A stretch of 64,000 nt of DNA from an uncultured Alphaproteobacteria bacterium (lineage in GTDB: Bacteria > Pseudomonadota > Alphaproteobacteria > HIMB59 > GCA-002718135). The translations under genes and the position numbers were made by a program. Positions 47,256-56,697 of this stretch are shown here, piece after piece; the stretch's first letter is position 1, and each line of letters opens with the position of its first letter. The notes below the pieces were generated by a model that searched no databases, was not told the origin of the DNA, and saw only the letters and a list, made by a program, of their open reading frames with translations. The stretch lies in the NCBI GenBank assembly GCA_902625365.1, contig CACOAX010000001.1, positions 1 to 64,000 on the forward strand, read 5' to 3'.

Positions 47256-48493
47256 AGGGCCCCTTTAATTGCATAGTAAAATGCATCATAGTTATATAAT
47301 TGTTTGCTAGTATCTAAATTTTGTAATTTTAAGTTTGATATGAATGGCACTTCTCTTTCATGAAGTCCACCATGTGAACGTAAAGGTTCATTTAATCCTG
47401 AGAGATTGTGTTTATTTTCAGATGAACCAATAGTCATAAATTCTGAAGACATACATATTATGTCCCCCATTCTATCAAGAGGTAAGTTATAGGCAGAGCA
47501 TCCTTCATCTTTTGTTAAAACAACTTCTATATCTTTTATTTCTTTGATAGCATTTATAACAGTATCTAACTTACTTTTGTCTTTTAAATAAATTGTTGCA
47601 AAAGAACCAAGTGAACCATGATGCACGACATATGGATCTGTAATTGGTAGAATAACTTTAGCCATATTTGGTTCAAATTTTTTATCTAAATAATCTTGTA
47701 AAAATATTGCGTTAGGTGAACCATCTTCTTTTGATTTTGGTTTCATACCATGATCTGCTGTGATGATTATAGAAACATTCTCTTTATTTAAAAGACCAAC
47801 GTATTTATCAAACATAGCATAAAATTTATTCGCTGTTTCATTTCCTGGTGCGTATTTGTGTTGGATATAATCAGTTGTAGATAAATACATTATATTTGGT
47901 TTGAACTCTTCAAGAAGTTTTACACCTGCAGCCATTACAAATTCAGAAAGTCCTTCAGAATATACTTCTGGGACTGGCACACCTAACCAATCGTTTACGT
48001 TATCTATACCATTGAGATCTTTTGTTGCTTGATCAGATTTTTCAGCAGAAAAACATATTGCCCTCTGATCATTAAAACTTAATCCATTTCCTAAAAGTGT
48101 TCTTAACTTGTCTTTTGCAGTAACAAGAGCAATTTTAGAACCGTAATTGTAAAACTTTTCAAAAATAGTTGGTGCTCGCATGTATTTGGGGTCATTCATC
48201 ATTACTTCTTCACCAGTCTCGGGTGTATAAAAAAAGTTTCCGCATATACCGTGAACAGAACTTGGTTGGCCAGTTACGATGGAAATGTTATTTGGATTTG
48301 TAAAACTTGGAATAGCACTGTGAACTAGTAGGTTTTCACCATGAGCAATTAATTTATCAAGATTTGGTGTAAGATTAGATTTAGATGCTTCTTCAAGATA
48401 CTCTTTTTGACTACCATCAAGGCAAATCACAATGGCAGTTTTTGAGAAGGTACTTGGATATTCTCTTTTATTAATTTCTAGATTATCGGACAC
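47252..48493 (-). CDS. phnA: Phosphonoacetate hydrolase PhnA
   Basis: Alkaline-phosphatase-superfamily enzyme that splits phosphonoacetate to acetate and phosphate. Catalytic residues are Thr65 as nucleophile (SFTNPNN) and the zinc ligands Asp26, Asp208, His212, Asp247, His248 and His374. All lie exactly three positions before those of the Sinorhizobium enzyme. It is 413 residues and cytoplasmic. It leads the operon phnA-phnY-Fe-ADH-methyltransferase and completes the route from 2-aminoethylphosphonate begun by PhnW. Confidence 0.93.
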   Translation of the reverse strand: MSDNLEINKREYPSTFSKTAIVICLDGSQKEYLEEASKSNLTPNLDKLIAHGENLLVHSAIPSFTNPNNISIVTGQPSSVHGICGNFFYTPETGEEVMMNDPKYMRAPTIFEKFYNYGSKIALVTAKDKLRTLLGNGLSFNDQRAICFSAEKSDQATKDLNGIDNVNDWLGVPVPEVYSEGLSEFVMAAGVKLLEEFKPNIMYLSTTDYIQHKYAPGNETANKFYAMFDKYVGLLNKENVSIIITADHGMKPKSKEDGSPNAIFLQDYLDKKFEPNMAKVILPITDPYVVHHGSLGSFATIYLKDKSKLDTVINAIKEIKDIEVVLTKDEGCSAYNLPLDRMGDIICMSSEFMTIGSSENKHNLSGLNEPLRSHGGLHEREVPFISNLKLQNLDTSKQLYNYDAFYYAIKGAL

Positions 48494-48776
48494 AATTTCA
48501 ACTATATATAAAAATTAATTTATAGTTATATGGTTTTTAAACTCAATACTAATTCGAATATTTTTAATAAAATTGAAATAAATCCAAAATAAGTAGAATT
48601 AAGATATTCTCAAATTTAATGAATTTTGAACATTAAAAACAACATTTTGTAGAGGTGTTGGCTCAATAGTTAAAGTAATGGTTCACTCTTATAGTTACTT
48701 TTTATAGTATTATAAAAACGATTTAATAAAGAAATTATTTTGACAGGCATGAAGTAAATTCTTATCTACTAATTAG
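48494..48776. other. Intergenic region between phnA and an EamA gene
   Basis: The largest gap in the window (283 bp) separates the divergent phnA and EamA genes. It is very AT-rich. No open frame of note, tRNA, Pho box or strong hairpin is visible. The only clear signal is the promoter-like element at 740-768 of this kilobase, listed separately. Confidence 0.7.
48740..48768 (+). promoter_or_regulatory. Sigma-70-type promoter before the EamA transporter gene
   Basis: TTGACA (48740-48745), a 17-base spacer and TATCTA (48763-48768) form a good promoter. The expected transcription start falls within a few bases of the ATG at 48777, so the mRNA would be leaderless or nearly so. No Shine-Dalgarno precedes the ATG, which agrees with this. 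Confidence 0.45.
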
Positions 48777-49619
48777 ATGTCAGTAAATTTTATTTTTATC
48801 TTAATTCTTGTTTCAGCTCTATGTCATGCAGTTTGGAGTGCTATAATAAAATCAAGTAAGAACCCTTTATCGTTAATGGGTATAACATCTGTCTTAGAAG
48901 TTACTATTTTCTTACCTTTAACATTTACTGTGCCATTTCCAACATTAGAAGTTTGGTATTTTTTAATTGCAACCGTCATCATTCATGTCATTTATAGATT
49001 AAATGTAATTTATTCTTATAGATACGGGGATCTCTCTTACATATATCCAATTTCTAGAGGAAGTTCGTGTTTGTTTGTAGCAATCATAAGTATTTTATTT
49101 TTAAGTTCTGATATTAGTGTTGCTGGTTTTGTTGGAATATTAAATGTTTGTATTGGATTATTTTTAATATCTTATACTAAAAATTTATCTTTTAACTTCA
49201 GAGGTTTTGCTCTTGCGATTTCAACAGCTATTCTAATTACTGCTTACACTTTAGTAGACGGGGTTGGGGTTAGACTTTCTGAAAATGGTTTTTCTTATAT
49301 TTACTGGCTCTTTACACTTAATGGAATACCATTACTAATTATTGGTTTGATCTCGAAAGATGGTTTACGAAAAAGAGCAACGTACACTTTAAGATCAGGA
49401 ATTGCTGCTGGTGTATTTGCAACAAGTAGTTACGCAATTGTTGTTTGGAGTATGCAATTTATAGAAATTGCTTATGTCTCTAGTATTAGAGAAATAAGCA
49501 TTGTCTTTGCTGCAATTATTGGAATGGTTTTCTTATTTGAGAAGAATGCAAAATCTCGAATAATACCTTCTATTTTAATAGTGAGTGGTATTTCGGTTGT
49601 TTATTTTCAAATTCTTTAA
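48777..49619 (+). CDS. EamA-family (DMT) transporter
   Basis: Inner-membrane protein of 280 residues with ten hydrophobic helices arranged as two EamA repeats. The first has SALCHAVWSAIIKSSKNP, and later segments include SRGSSCLFVAIIS and YVSSIREISIVFAAIIGMVFLFEK, the typical repeat end. Such transporters move metabolites or amino acids; no substrate can be inferred. It stands alone downstream of the divergent phn operon. Confidence 0.85.
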   Translation: MSVNFIFILILVSALCHAVWSAIIKSSKNPLSLMGITSVLEVTIFLPLTFTVPFPTLEVWYFLIATVIIHVIYRLNVIYSYRYGDLSYIYPISRGSSCLFVAIISILFLSSDISVAGFVGILNVCIGLFLISYTKNLSFNFRGFALAISTAILITAYTLVDGVGVRLSENGFSYIYWLFTLNGIPLLIIGLISKDGLRKRATYTLRSGIAAGVFATSSYAIVVWSMQFIEIAYVSSIREISIVFAAIIGMVFLFEKNAKSRIIPSILIVSGISVVYFQIL

Positions 49620-49654
49620 GGAAAAAATATAGACTTTTTGCACGAAAATTTTAT

Positions 49655-49825
49655 ATGAGTTTTATGACTGAGGATATTGTGAAAGTAGATACAAAAACTG
49701 AAACTATCTCTTGCGATGGTGGTGAAGATGGTTTAGGACATCCCGCAGTTTATTATACCTTCAATAATGAGAATAAAATTGTATGTGGTTATTGTGGTAG
49801 AATATTTATAAAAAAAGAAGAATAG
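49655..49825 (+). CDS. Small CHCC zinc-finger protein (NDUFS6-like)
   Basis: A 56-residue protein too short for usual gene finding. The coding frame is ATG at 49655 to TAG at 49823-49825. It has the zf-CHCC ligand pattern Cys20, His29, Cys44 and Cys47 in TISCDGGEDGLGHPAVYY and VCGYCGR. This is the alphaproteobacterial relative of the mitochondrial complex I subunit NDUFS6. It precedes the next zinc-ribbon gene by 2 bases. Confidence 0.82.
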   Translation: MSFMTEDIVKVDTKTETISCDGGEDGLGHPAVYYTFNNENKIVCGYCGRIFIKKEE

Positions 49826-49827
49826 AT

Positions 49828-50181
49828 ATGTACAAAGAATCTTGGGGTCTAAAAAGAATTTGTCCGATGTGTAGTAAACAATACTACGACCTAGGAAGAA
49901 CGGAGCTTGAGTGTCCTGAATGTGGTAAAGAAATTGAAGTTACTACTATGACAAGACCAAGACGTGGAAGAAAACCTGGAAGTACAAATGCCGCACCCTT
50001 AACAAATCCTATTCCTCCAAAACCAAAAGAAAAAGATGATGATCTTGATATCGATAATTTGGATTTGGATAACAACGAAGATAATCTAGAAGATGATACT
50101 GTTTTATTAGAAGACGAAACAGAAATTGATCCAATAGCTGAAGGTATTAAGCCTAAAGAAGACGGCGAAGAAGAATACTAA
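49828..50181 (+). CDS. FYDLN-type zinc-ribbon protein with acidic tail (TIGR02300 family)
   Basis: A 117-residue protein found widely in alphaproteobacteria. The N-terminus WGLKRICPMCSKQYYDLGR gives the family name and holds the first Cys pair, with the second in LECPECGKE; together they form a zinc ribbon. A proline/arginine linker follows, then a strongly acidic tail (about 70-117, DDLDIDNLDLDNN and more). Function is unknown. Confidence 0.85.
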   Translation: MYKESWGLKRICPMCSKQYYDLGRTELECPECGKEIEVTTMTRPRRGRKPGSTNAAPLTNPIPPKPKEKDDDLDIDNLDLDNNEDNLEDDTVLLEDETEIDPIAEGIKPKEDGEEEY

Positions 50182-50203
50182 AATTTTAATAAAAATTTAG
50201 AAG

Positions 50204-51442
50204 ATGTATAAGGTACTACAAAACACTTGGGCCCTTTTTTTTGGCTTTGGCTTAATCTGTCTTGGACATGGATTGCAAGGAACACTAATTGGTGTTCGTT
50301 CTGTTTTAGAAGGTTTTAGTTTTTTTGCATCAGGACTAATTATAGCTGGTTATTACGTTGGATACTTAACTGGCGCATTGACAATTCCAATTTTTTTACA
50401 ACGTGTTGGTCACATAAGAGTTTTTGCCGCTTTAGCATCTCTTGCATCTATAGCTATATTATTACACTCAGTATTTGTTCATCCCTATTCATGGATGTTT
50501 ATAAGAATATTAACTGGAGTAAGTCTTGCTGGGATTTATGTGATAATGGAAAGTTGGCTGAATGAAAAATCAACTAATCAAACTCGTGGTCAATTACTTT
50601 CCGTTTACATGATTATTACTTTTGTGTTTGTTGGAGCAGGACAATTTTTATTAAATTTAGGTGATCCAGCTAAAGTTGATTTATTTATTTTAGTATCAAT
50701 CTTATTATCATTCGCACTTCTTCCCATTCTTCTATCTTCAACAGAACAACCTAATACAGAAAGTCCTAAATTTTTTTCTTTAAGAGAGTTTTATACTGTT
50801 TCACCTTTAGGTTTTGTTGGTGCATTAGCAACTGGTTTATCCCATAGTGCAGTGTTTGGATACGGTGCAATTTATGCGTCATCTATTAATTTAAGCTTAT
50901 TTGAAATTTCTCTTTATATGATGATCATAACATCTGCTGGCGCCCTATCTCAATGGCCTATTGGATATTTGTCAGATAGAATTGATAGACGTGTTATTCT
51001 TATTGCTGTTTCCTTTATGGCTTCAGGTTTGAGTTTATTTTTTGTTTTTGCAAGCTTTATGCCACTTACATTATTCTTAATTTTTACTGGTCTTTTTTCT
51101 ATTGCTTGTTTGCCTATGTATTCACTTACGGTTGCTCATACAAATGACTTCTTACAACCTAATGAGATAGTATCAGCAAGTGCAACCTTTGGTATACTTA
51201 TTGGTATTGGATCAATTATTGGACCTTTGTTTGTTTCTGGTTTCATGGAAATTTTAGGAGCTGTAGGTTTTTACATCTATTTATTTTTGATACATGGACT
51301 ATTAGGATTATTTGGTTTGTATAGGATGACACAAAGAACTAAACCACGTGATCTTGAATCACAATACAATCCTTTACCACGAAATATTAGTCCTGCCGGT
51401 ATGGAAATGAACCCAGTTACTGAGCCAACTGAGAACGAGTAA
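50204..51442 (+). CDS. MFS transporter
   Basis: Twelve-helix major-facilitator protein of 412 residues. Between helices 2 and 3 lies the loop QRVGHIR, and between helices 8 and 9 GYLSDRIDRR, the signature charge motif. It resembles the YcaD/YfkF-like group. The C-terminal 40 residues are hydrophilic. Substrate is unknown. Its 3' end overlaps the convergent msrQ by 26 bases. Confidence 0.85.
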   Translation: MYKVLQNTWALFFGFGLICLGHGLQGTLIGVRSVLEGFSFFASGLIIAGYYVGYLTGALTIPIFLQRVGHIRVFAALASLASIAILLHSVFVHPYSWMFIRILTGVSLAGIYVIMESWLNEKSTNQTRGQLLSVYMIITFVFVGAGQFLLNLGDPAKVDLFILVSILLSFALLPILLSSTEQPNTESPKFFSLREFYTVSPLGFVGALATGLSHSAVFGYGAIYASSINLSLFEISLYMMIITSAGALSQWPIGYLSDRIDRRVILIAVSFMASGLSLFFVFASFMPLTLFLIFTGLFSIACLPMYSLTVAHTNDFLQPNEIVSASATFGILIGIGSIIGPLFVSGFMEILGAVGFYIYLFLIHGLLGLFGLYRMTQRTKPRDLESQYNPLPRNISPAGMEMNPVTEPTENE

Positions 51443-52022
51443 GTCTTTTAAATATTCTGTGAAGTAACAAGAGAATAATTATTCCCATATAAATAACTGG
51501 TTCAGTTTTATCAGCACGAACTAGAACATAAAAATGCATACTAGCCAGAATGGCGACAGGATAAATTAAGTAATGAATTTTCTTCCATAATTTAAAACCT
51601 AATCGTTTAATCATATTGTTTGTTGAGGTACTAGCAAGCGGGATTAAAAAAAGAAAACTTATAAAACCAAAAGTTATAAAGGGTCTTTTTATTATATCTT
51701 GAACGATGAATTGAATATCTAGAAAATGATCTAAAACTATGTAAGTAGAGAAATGCAAACAGACATAATAGAAAGCAAAAAGCCCAATCATTCTTCGCAA
51801 TACAACTATCGATTTTAAAGGTTTAATGTTTGATAGAGTAGTAATCATAAGAGTTATTATTATTAGTCTGAGTGCCATCAGACCTAACTCGTCCATTAGT
51901 TTTTCGATTGGATTTACTCCAAGATTCCCTGTAACAAATTGGTACGCCCAGAGTAAACTTGGGAATAGAATTAAAATAAATAAGATAGGCTTACTGCGAT
52001 TAAAATTTCTTGTTGAAAACAT
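51417..52022 (-). CDS. msrQ: MsrQ, heme membrane subunit of periplasmic methionine sulfoxide reductase
   Basis: Passes electrons from quinones to MsrP. A 201-residue protein with about six hydrophobic helices of the ferric-reductase-like type. Histidine heme ligands are likely in YVCLHFSTYIVLD, KIHYLIYPVAI and ASMHFYVLVRAD. It follows msrP by 3 bases on the same strand, the conserved msrPQ pair. Confidence 0.9.
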   Translation of the reverse strand: MFSTRNFNRSKPILFILILFPSLLWAYQFVTGNLGVNPIEKLMDELGLMALRLIIITLMITTLSNIKPLKSIVVLRRMIGLFAFYYVCLHFSTYIVLDHFLDIQFIVQDIIKRPFITFGFISFLFLIPLASTSTNNMIKRLGFKLWKKIHYLIYPVAILASMHFYVLVRADKTEPVIYMGIIILLLLHRIFKRLTRSQLAQ

Positions 52023-52025
52023 TCA

Positions 52026-52943
52026 TTAATAAAATTTAGTTAAATCTAAATCTTTATAGAGATGGGCTACTTCTTTTTCATAGCCATTAAACATAAGCGT
52101 TTCTCTTCTTTTAAATTCTCCAATTCGTCTCTCTGTTCCTTGACTCCATCTTGGATGGTTAACATTAGGATTAACATTAGCATAAAAACCATATTCCCAT
52201 GGAGCCAAAGTTTCCCAAGATGTTTCAGGTTGGGTATCTAAAAATCTGATTTCCACAATTGATTTAATTGATTTGAAACCATACTTCCATGGAACAACTA
52301 ATCTTATGGGTGCACCATTTTGATTGGGCATTTCATGACCATACAATCCAGTTGCTAATATTGTTAAAGGATTCATTGCTTCATCCATTCGAAGCCCTTC
52401 TCTATATGGCCAAATAATTGTTCTTTTTTGTTGTCCTGGCATTTCTTCGGGCCTGAATACAGTTACAAACTGAACGTACTTTGCTGAACTTAAAGGTTCG
52501 GCCATTTTTATAAGTTCAGATAGCTGAAAACCTTGCCAAGGAATAACCATGGACCATGCCTCAACACATCTTAAGCGATACACTCTATCTTCTATTGTTA
52601 CATTTGATAAAATTTTTTCTAAATCAAATGTTTGAGGTTTTTTCACTAAACCATCTATTTTTATTGCCCATGGTCTAGGCTTAAAATTTCCAGAGTTTAA
52701 GTGAGGATGTTTTTTATGAGTGCCAAATTCATAAAAATTATTATACGTTGTGATTTCTTCGTAAGAATTAAGTTTATCATTTTCATTTAGTTTTTTAGTA
52801 TAAACTGAAAAATCACTATCGTGGTTTGCAAATGCTGATGAGGTAACTGTTGTTAGCATGGCACTAGCCAAAGATCCCTTTATAAACTTACGTCTATTTA
52901 AATAAGTCTTATAGGGTGTGATTTCAGATCCTAAAATTTTCAT
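52026..52943 (-). CDS. msrP: MsrP, molybdopterin periplasmic methionine sulfoxide reductase
   Basis: Repairs oxidised methionines in envelope proteins. A Tat signal is visible (NRRKFIKGSLASAML, 16-30, cleavage near SAFAN). The catalytic domain holds the molybdenum-ligating Cys126 in YRLRCVEAWSMVIPW and the motif APIRLVVPWKYGFKSIKS. It is 305 residues, close to E. coli YedY (MsrP). Encoded with msrQ. Confidence 0.94.
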   Translation of the reverse strand: MKILGSEITPYKTYLNRRKFIKGSLASAMLTTVTSSAFANHDSDFSVYTKKLNENDKLNSYEEITTYNNFYEFGTHKKHPHLNSGNFKPRPWAIKIDGLVKKPQTFDLEKILSNVTIEDRVYRLRCVEAWSMVIPWQGFQLSELIKMAEPLSSAKYVQFVTVFRPEEMPGQQKRTIIWPYREGLRMDEAMNPLTILATGLYGHEMPNQNGAPIRLVVPWKYGFKSIKSIVEIRFLDTQPETSWETLAPWEYGFYANVNPNVNHPRWSQGTERRIGEFKRRETLMFNGYEKEVAHLYKDLDLTKFY

Positions 52944-53029
52944 ATTTTAAATATATATTAATAAATCTAAAATTGTAGTAATGTTAAGAACATCTTTATC
53001 AAATCAATTTAAATTGTTAGTGTAAATCC

Positions 53030-54820
53030 ATGAAAAATCTTTCTATCTTACTACTCAGCGTTTTCTCATTTTTATTACCTCTAAAGTTTGCTTCTGCAGA
53101 AAAAGTTCATGGAATTGCAATGCATGGCACACCAAAATATAGCGGTAATTTTACACACTTAGATTATGTTAATCCAAATGCACCTAAAGGCGGAACAGTA
53201 AAATTTGGATCATATGGGTCTTTTGATAATCTAAATAGAGTAGCTTTTAAAGGCTCAAAAGCTGCTGGTCTTGGGTATGTTAATGATACGTTAATGAGAA
53301 GAGTATGGGATGAAGCATTCTCTCTCTATGGTTTAATAGCCGAAAAGGTAGAATTACCTGAAGATAGATCTTCTATAACTTTTTATTTGAATTCAAATGC
53401 AACCTTTCATGATGGCTCACCAATAACACGTGATGATGTTTTATTTAGTTTAGAAACATTTCAAACAAAAGGGACTCCAAATCAGAAAAAGACTTATGGC
53501 AAAGTTATTAAAACAGAATTGATTGGAAATGATGGAATAAAAATGATTTTTGAAAATAATGAAGATAAAGAATTACCTCTTATTATTGCAGGCTTTCTTC
53601 CTATCATTCCAAAAAAGTTTTATGAAAATCTTGATGTCACAAAAACATTTTTAGATATCCCTCTAGGCAGTGGTCCATACCAAGTGGATAGTCTCGATCC
53701 AGGACGTCAAATTAAATACAAACGTGTTGAAAATTATTGGGCAAAAGATTTACCAGTAAATAAAGGTCTCTATAATTTTGATACAATTATTTATGATTAT
53801 TACAAAGACTCAAATGTTTTAGTTGAAGCATTTAAAGTTGGCGAATACGACTTTAGAAGAGAATACAACGTTAAACGTTGGTTATCAGAATATGATTTCA
53901 AAGCTGTCCAGAATGGTGAAGTAATATTGACAGAAATGAATAATGATAGACCTGTTGGAATGAATGGTCTTGTGATGAATACAAGACGTGACATATTTAA
54001 TAATAGAAATGTAAGACTTGCTTTGAGTTATGCCTATGATCATGAATGGATTAATAAAACAATATATCAAAATGCTTATGTGAGAACAGATAGTTATTTT
54101 GATAATTCGCCATTAGCTTCCTCAGGCTTACCGTCAAAAAATGAATTAGAATTATTGAATGTATGGAAAGATAAAATTCCAGCAGAGGTATTTACGGAAT
54201 CATTTACGCCACCTATTACGAATGGCAGTGGTAATGATCGTAAAAATTTATTGAAAGCAAAAGACATACTCGAAAAAGAAGGGTGGTTTGTTGAAAACGG
54301 AAAACTCATAAAAGATGGAATGGAATTCAAGTTTGAGTTTTTGATTGTCAGTCCATCTGATGAGAAGATTGCCTTGGCCTATCAAAGTAATTTAAAAAAA
54401 CTTGGCATTACAATGGACGTAAGAACTGTTGATTCATCACAGTATCAAGAACGTTTGTTAAGTTATGATTTTGATATGATTAAAAGATACTGGGGAGTCA
54501 GTTTAAGTCCAGGAAATGAGCAGCAATTTTATTGGGGATCAGAAGTTGGTCAAAAAGATGGAAGTAGAAATTATCCTGGTATCAATAGTCCAGCAGTCGA
54601 TGCATTAATTGAAAAACTAATTAGTGCAACAAATAGAGAAGAATTAACAACGGCGATCCACGCACTTGATAGAGTATTGTTATGGGGTCACTATGTCGTT
54701 CCTCTTTATCATAGCAACAAAGACAGAATTGCTTATTGGGATTTTTTTGAATACCCAGATGAAATTCCACTTTACGGAATTGTAATAGAATCTTGGTGGA
54801 TTAATAAAGATAAACAATAA
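53030..54820 (+). CDS. Extracellular solute-binding protein family 5 (YejA-like)
   Basis: Periplasmic binding protein of 596 residues. The signal peptide is MKNLSILLLSVFSFLLPLKF with a cut near ASAEK. The family-5 signature region YVNPNAPKGGTVKFG is followed by FHDGSPITRDDVLFSL. The closest character is YejA, the microcin C/oligopeptide type. No matching permease or ATPase genes flank it; the neighbours are an EamA gene and MsrP. It may use a transporter encoded elsewhere. Confidence 0.85.
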   Translation: MKNLSILLLSVFSFLLPLKFASAEKVHGIAMHGTPKYSGNFTHLDYVNPNAPKGGTVKFGSYGSFDNLNRVAFKGSKAAGLGYVNDTLMRRVWDEAFSLYGLIAEKVELPEDRSSITFYLNSNATFHDGSPITRDDVLFSLETFQTKGTPNQKKTYGKVIKTELIGNDGIKMIFENNEDKELPLIIAGFLPIIPKKFYENLDVTKTFLDIPLGSGPYQVDSLDPGRQIKYKRVENYWAKDLPVNKGLYNFDTIIYDYYKDSNVLVEAFKVGEYDFRREYNVKRWLSEYDFKAVQNGEVILTEMNNDRPVGMNGLVMNTRRDIFNNRNVRLALSYAYDHEWINKTIYQNAYVRTDSYFDNSPLASSGLPSKNELELLNVWKDKIPAEVFTESFTPPITNGSGNDRKNLLKAKDILEKEGWFVENGKLIKDGMEFKFEFLIVSPSDEKIALAYQSNLKKLGITMDVRTVDSSQYQERLLSYDFDMIKRYWGVSLSPGNEQQFYWGSEVGQKDGSRNYPGINSPAVDALIEKLISATNREELTTAIHALDRVLLWGHYVVPLYHSNKDRIAYWDFFEYPDEIPLYGIVIESWWINKDKQ

Positions 54821-54841
54821 AGTAAGTAATCAAATATTTTT

Positions 54842-55726
54842 ATGAGTCATACAAGAGCTAACATATTCATGTTAATTGCCTCACTTATATGGGGAACAGC
54901 TTTTGTAAGCCAAACTACTGGAATGGGAGCCATAGGTCCTTTTACTTTTAGCTTTGGAAGATTCTTTTTTGCTTTTTTAACAGTAGCTCCATTTGCAATT
55001 TATCTAGAACAACAAAATATTTTTAAAATATTAAGTGATAGAAAAAAAATTTATCTTTGTTTGGCTACAGGTTTTTTTCTTTTTGGTGGTATGGGTCTTC
55101 AACAATACGCTTTACAAAAATCATTAATATCAAATGCTGCTTTTCTTAGCACTCTTTACGTTCCCTTTGTTGGTATAATTTCAAGATTCATAATTAAAAA
55201 ACAGGTACACTGGATTATTTGGATTGCCATTTTACTTTGTTTATATGGATCATATCTTTTATCCTCTAATCAATCAGTCGAAATTCAACAGTCAGATTCA
55301 CTCTTGTTTATTGCTGCTTTGTTTTTTGCCTTACATATTATTTGTATTGATATTTTTATGAAAGAACTCAACAGTCCTTTTTTATTTGGAAGTATTCAGT
55401 ACTTTATTGTTTTTATATTATCTATGATCTTAGCTTTTATGTGGGAAGAGCCAAAGCTCTCAAATATGCAAATTGAATGGTTTGAAATTTTATATACGGG
55501 TATATTTTCTGCTGGCATTGGATATACACTTCAAATTATCGCTCAACATAAAGCTAATCCTGCTCCAGCTGCTATTATTTTATCAATGGAGTCAGTCTTT
55601 GCTGCAATAGCAGGTTGGATACTTTTAAATCAAGTTTTAGACACACAAAAAATACTTGGATGTCTTGCAATATTTATTGGAGTGATTATAGTACAATTAG
55701 TACCAATAATTATTAAACAAAAATGA
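54842..55726 (+). CDS. EamA-family (DMT) transporter
   Basis: Ten-helix permease of 294 residues with two EamA repeats: ANIFMLIASLIWGTAFVSQ at the start and KANPAPAAIILSMESVFAAIAGW in the second half. It overlaps the following adenosine kinase gene by 4 bases, so they are probably co-transcribed. The pairing suggests a nucleoside or purine-related cargo, but this is only inference. Confidence 0.85.
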   Translation: MSHTRANIFMLIASLIWGTAFVSQTTGMGAIGPFTFSFGRFFFAFLTVAPFAIYLEQQNIFKILSDRKKIYLCLATGFFLFGGMGLQQYALQKSLISNAAFLSTLYVPFVGIISRFIIKKQVHWIIWIAILLCLYGSYLLSSNQSVEIQQSDSLLFIAALFFALHIICIDIFMKELNSPFLFGSIQYFIVFILSMILAFMWEEPKLSNMQIEWFEILYTGIFSAGIGYTLQIIAQHKANPAPAAIILSMESVFAAIAGWILLNQVLDTQKILGCLAIFIGVIIVQLVPIIIKQK

Positions 55727-56697
55727 GTGATAAATTAGATGTAGTTGGAATTGGAAATGCTATGGTAGATGCCATAATTCCTTCCAATCAAAGTGAAATT
55801 GAAAAACATGAAATTAATAGAGATTCAATGAATCTTATTGATGAAAACTTAAAAAATAACTTACATGAAAGTTATTCTATTAGAGAAATGGCAGGCGGAG
55901 GTTCTCTTGGTAACTCCATGTTTGGTATTACCTCTTTTGGCGGTAATGGAAGTTTTATTGGAAAAATTAAAAATGATGAAGTTGGTATTTTTCTTCAAAA
56001 AGATATGGTCAGAGAAGGTTTACAGTTTCCTTTAGGTTTTACTTCGCCAGATATTTCTACAGGATGTTGTACAATTTTTGTTGAGGAAGATGGAACAAGG
56101 ACAATGTGTACTTTTCTAGGTGCAGGAACTTTAATTGGACCAGATGATATTAATGATCAGCACATAAAAAATCATAAAATAGCTTATTTAGAAGGCTACT
56201 TATGGGATAATGAAAATGCGAAAAAAGCTATGAAGAAAATGGTTGATATTTGTAAAGCAGATAATCAGCAAATTGCTTTTACTTTGTCTGATTTATTTTG
56301 TGTTGATAGGCATAGAGATTCTTTCAAGGAATTAATTGAGAATGATGTAGATATTCTTTTTGCTAACGAGGATGAGATTAAAGCTCAGTCTGAGGAGACA
56401 AACTTTGACAATGCTATTGAGTATGCAAAATCATTAAATATGACTGTAGCAATTACAAGAGCAGAGAAAGGATCTGTGATTGTAGAAAAAGATAAAATAA
56501 TTGAGATTAATCCAATTCAAGTAGACAAAGTTGTTGATACGACTGGAGCGGGTGATCTTTATGCAGCTGGGTTTTTGTTTGGCATTGCCAGAGGTAAAGA
56601 TATTTCCACTTCTGGAAATTATGCCAGCATTGCTGCTGCAGAAATAATTTCGCATTATGGGGCAAGACCTTTAGTGAAATTATCTAATTTAATTTAG
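55723..56697 (+). CDS. PfkB-family adenosine kinase
   Basis: Sugar/nucleoside kinase of 324 residues. The N-terminal PfkB substrate motif is VGIGNAMVDAI with GGGSLGNSM further on, and the ATP/anion-hole site with the catalytic Asp is VVDTTGAGDLYAAGF near residues 266-280. It best fits the alphaproteobacterial adenosine kinase group, which agrees with the adenosine deaminase gene converging on it (14-base overlap). Ribokinase-type alternatives are not excluded. Confidence 0.8.
   Translation: MSDKLDVVGIGNAMVDAIIPSNQSEIEKHEINRDSMNLIDENLKNNLHESYSIREMAGGGSLGNSMFGITSFGGNGSFIGKIKNDEVGIFLQKDMVREGLQFPLGFTSPDISTGCCTIFVEEDGTRTMCTFLGAGTLIGPDDINDQHIKNHKIAYLEGYLWDNENAKKAMKKMVDICKADNQQIAFTLSDLFCVDRHRDSFKELIENDVDILFANEDEIKAQSEETNFDNAIEYAKSLNMTVAITRAEKGSVIVEKDKIIEINPIQVDKVVDTTGAGDLYAAGFLFGIARGKDISTSGNYASIAAAEIISHYGARPLVKLSNLI

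Noticed and set aside
48640..48720. tRNA-like stretch (GGCTCAATAGTTA, GGTTCACTC)
   Set aside because: The pieces resemble D- and T-loops but no acceptor or anticodon stems can be paired.
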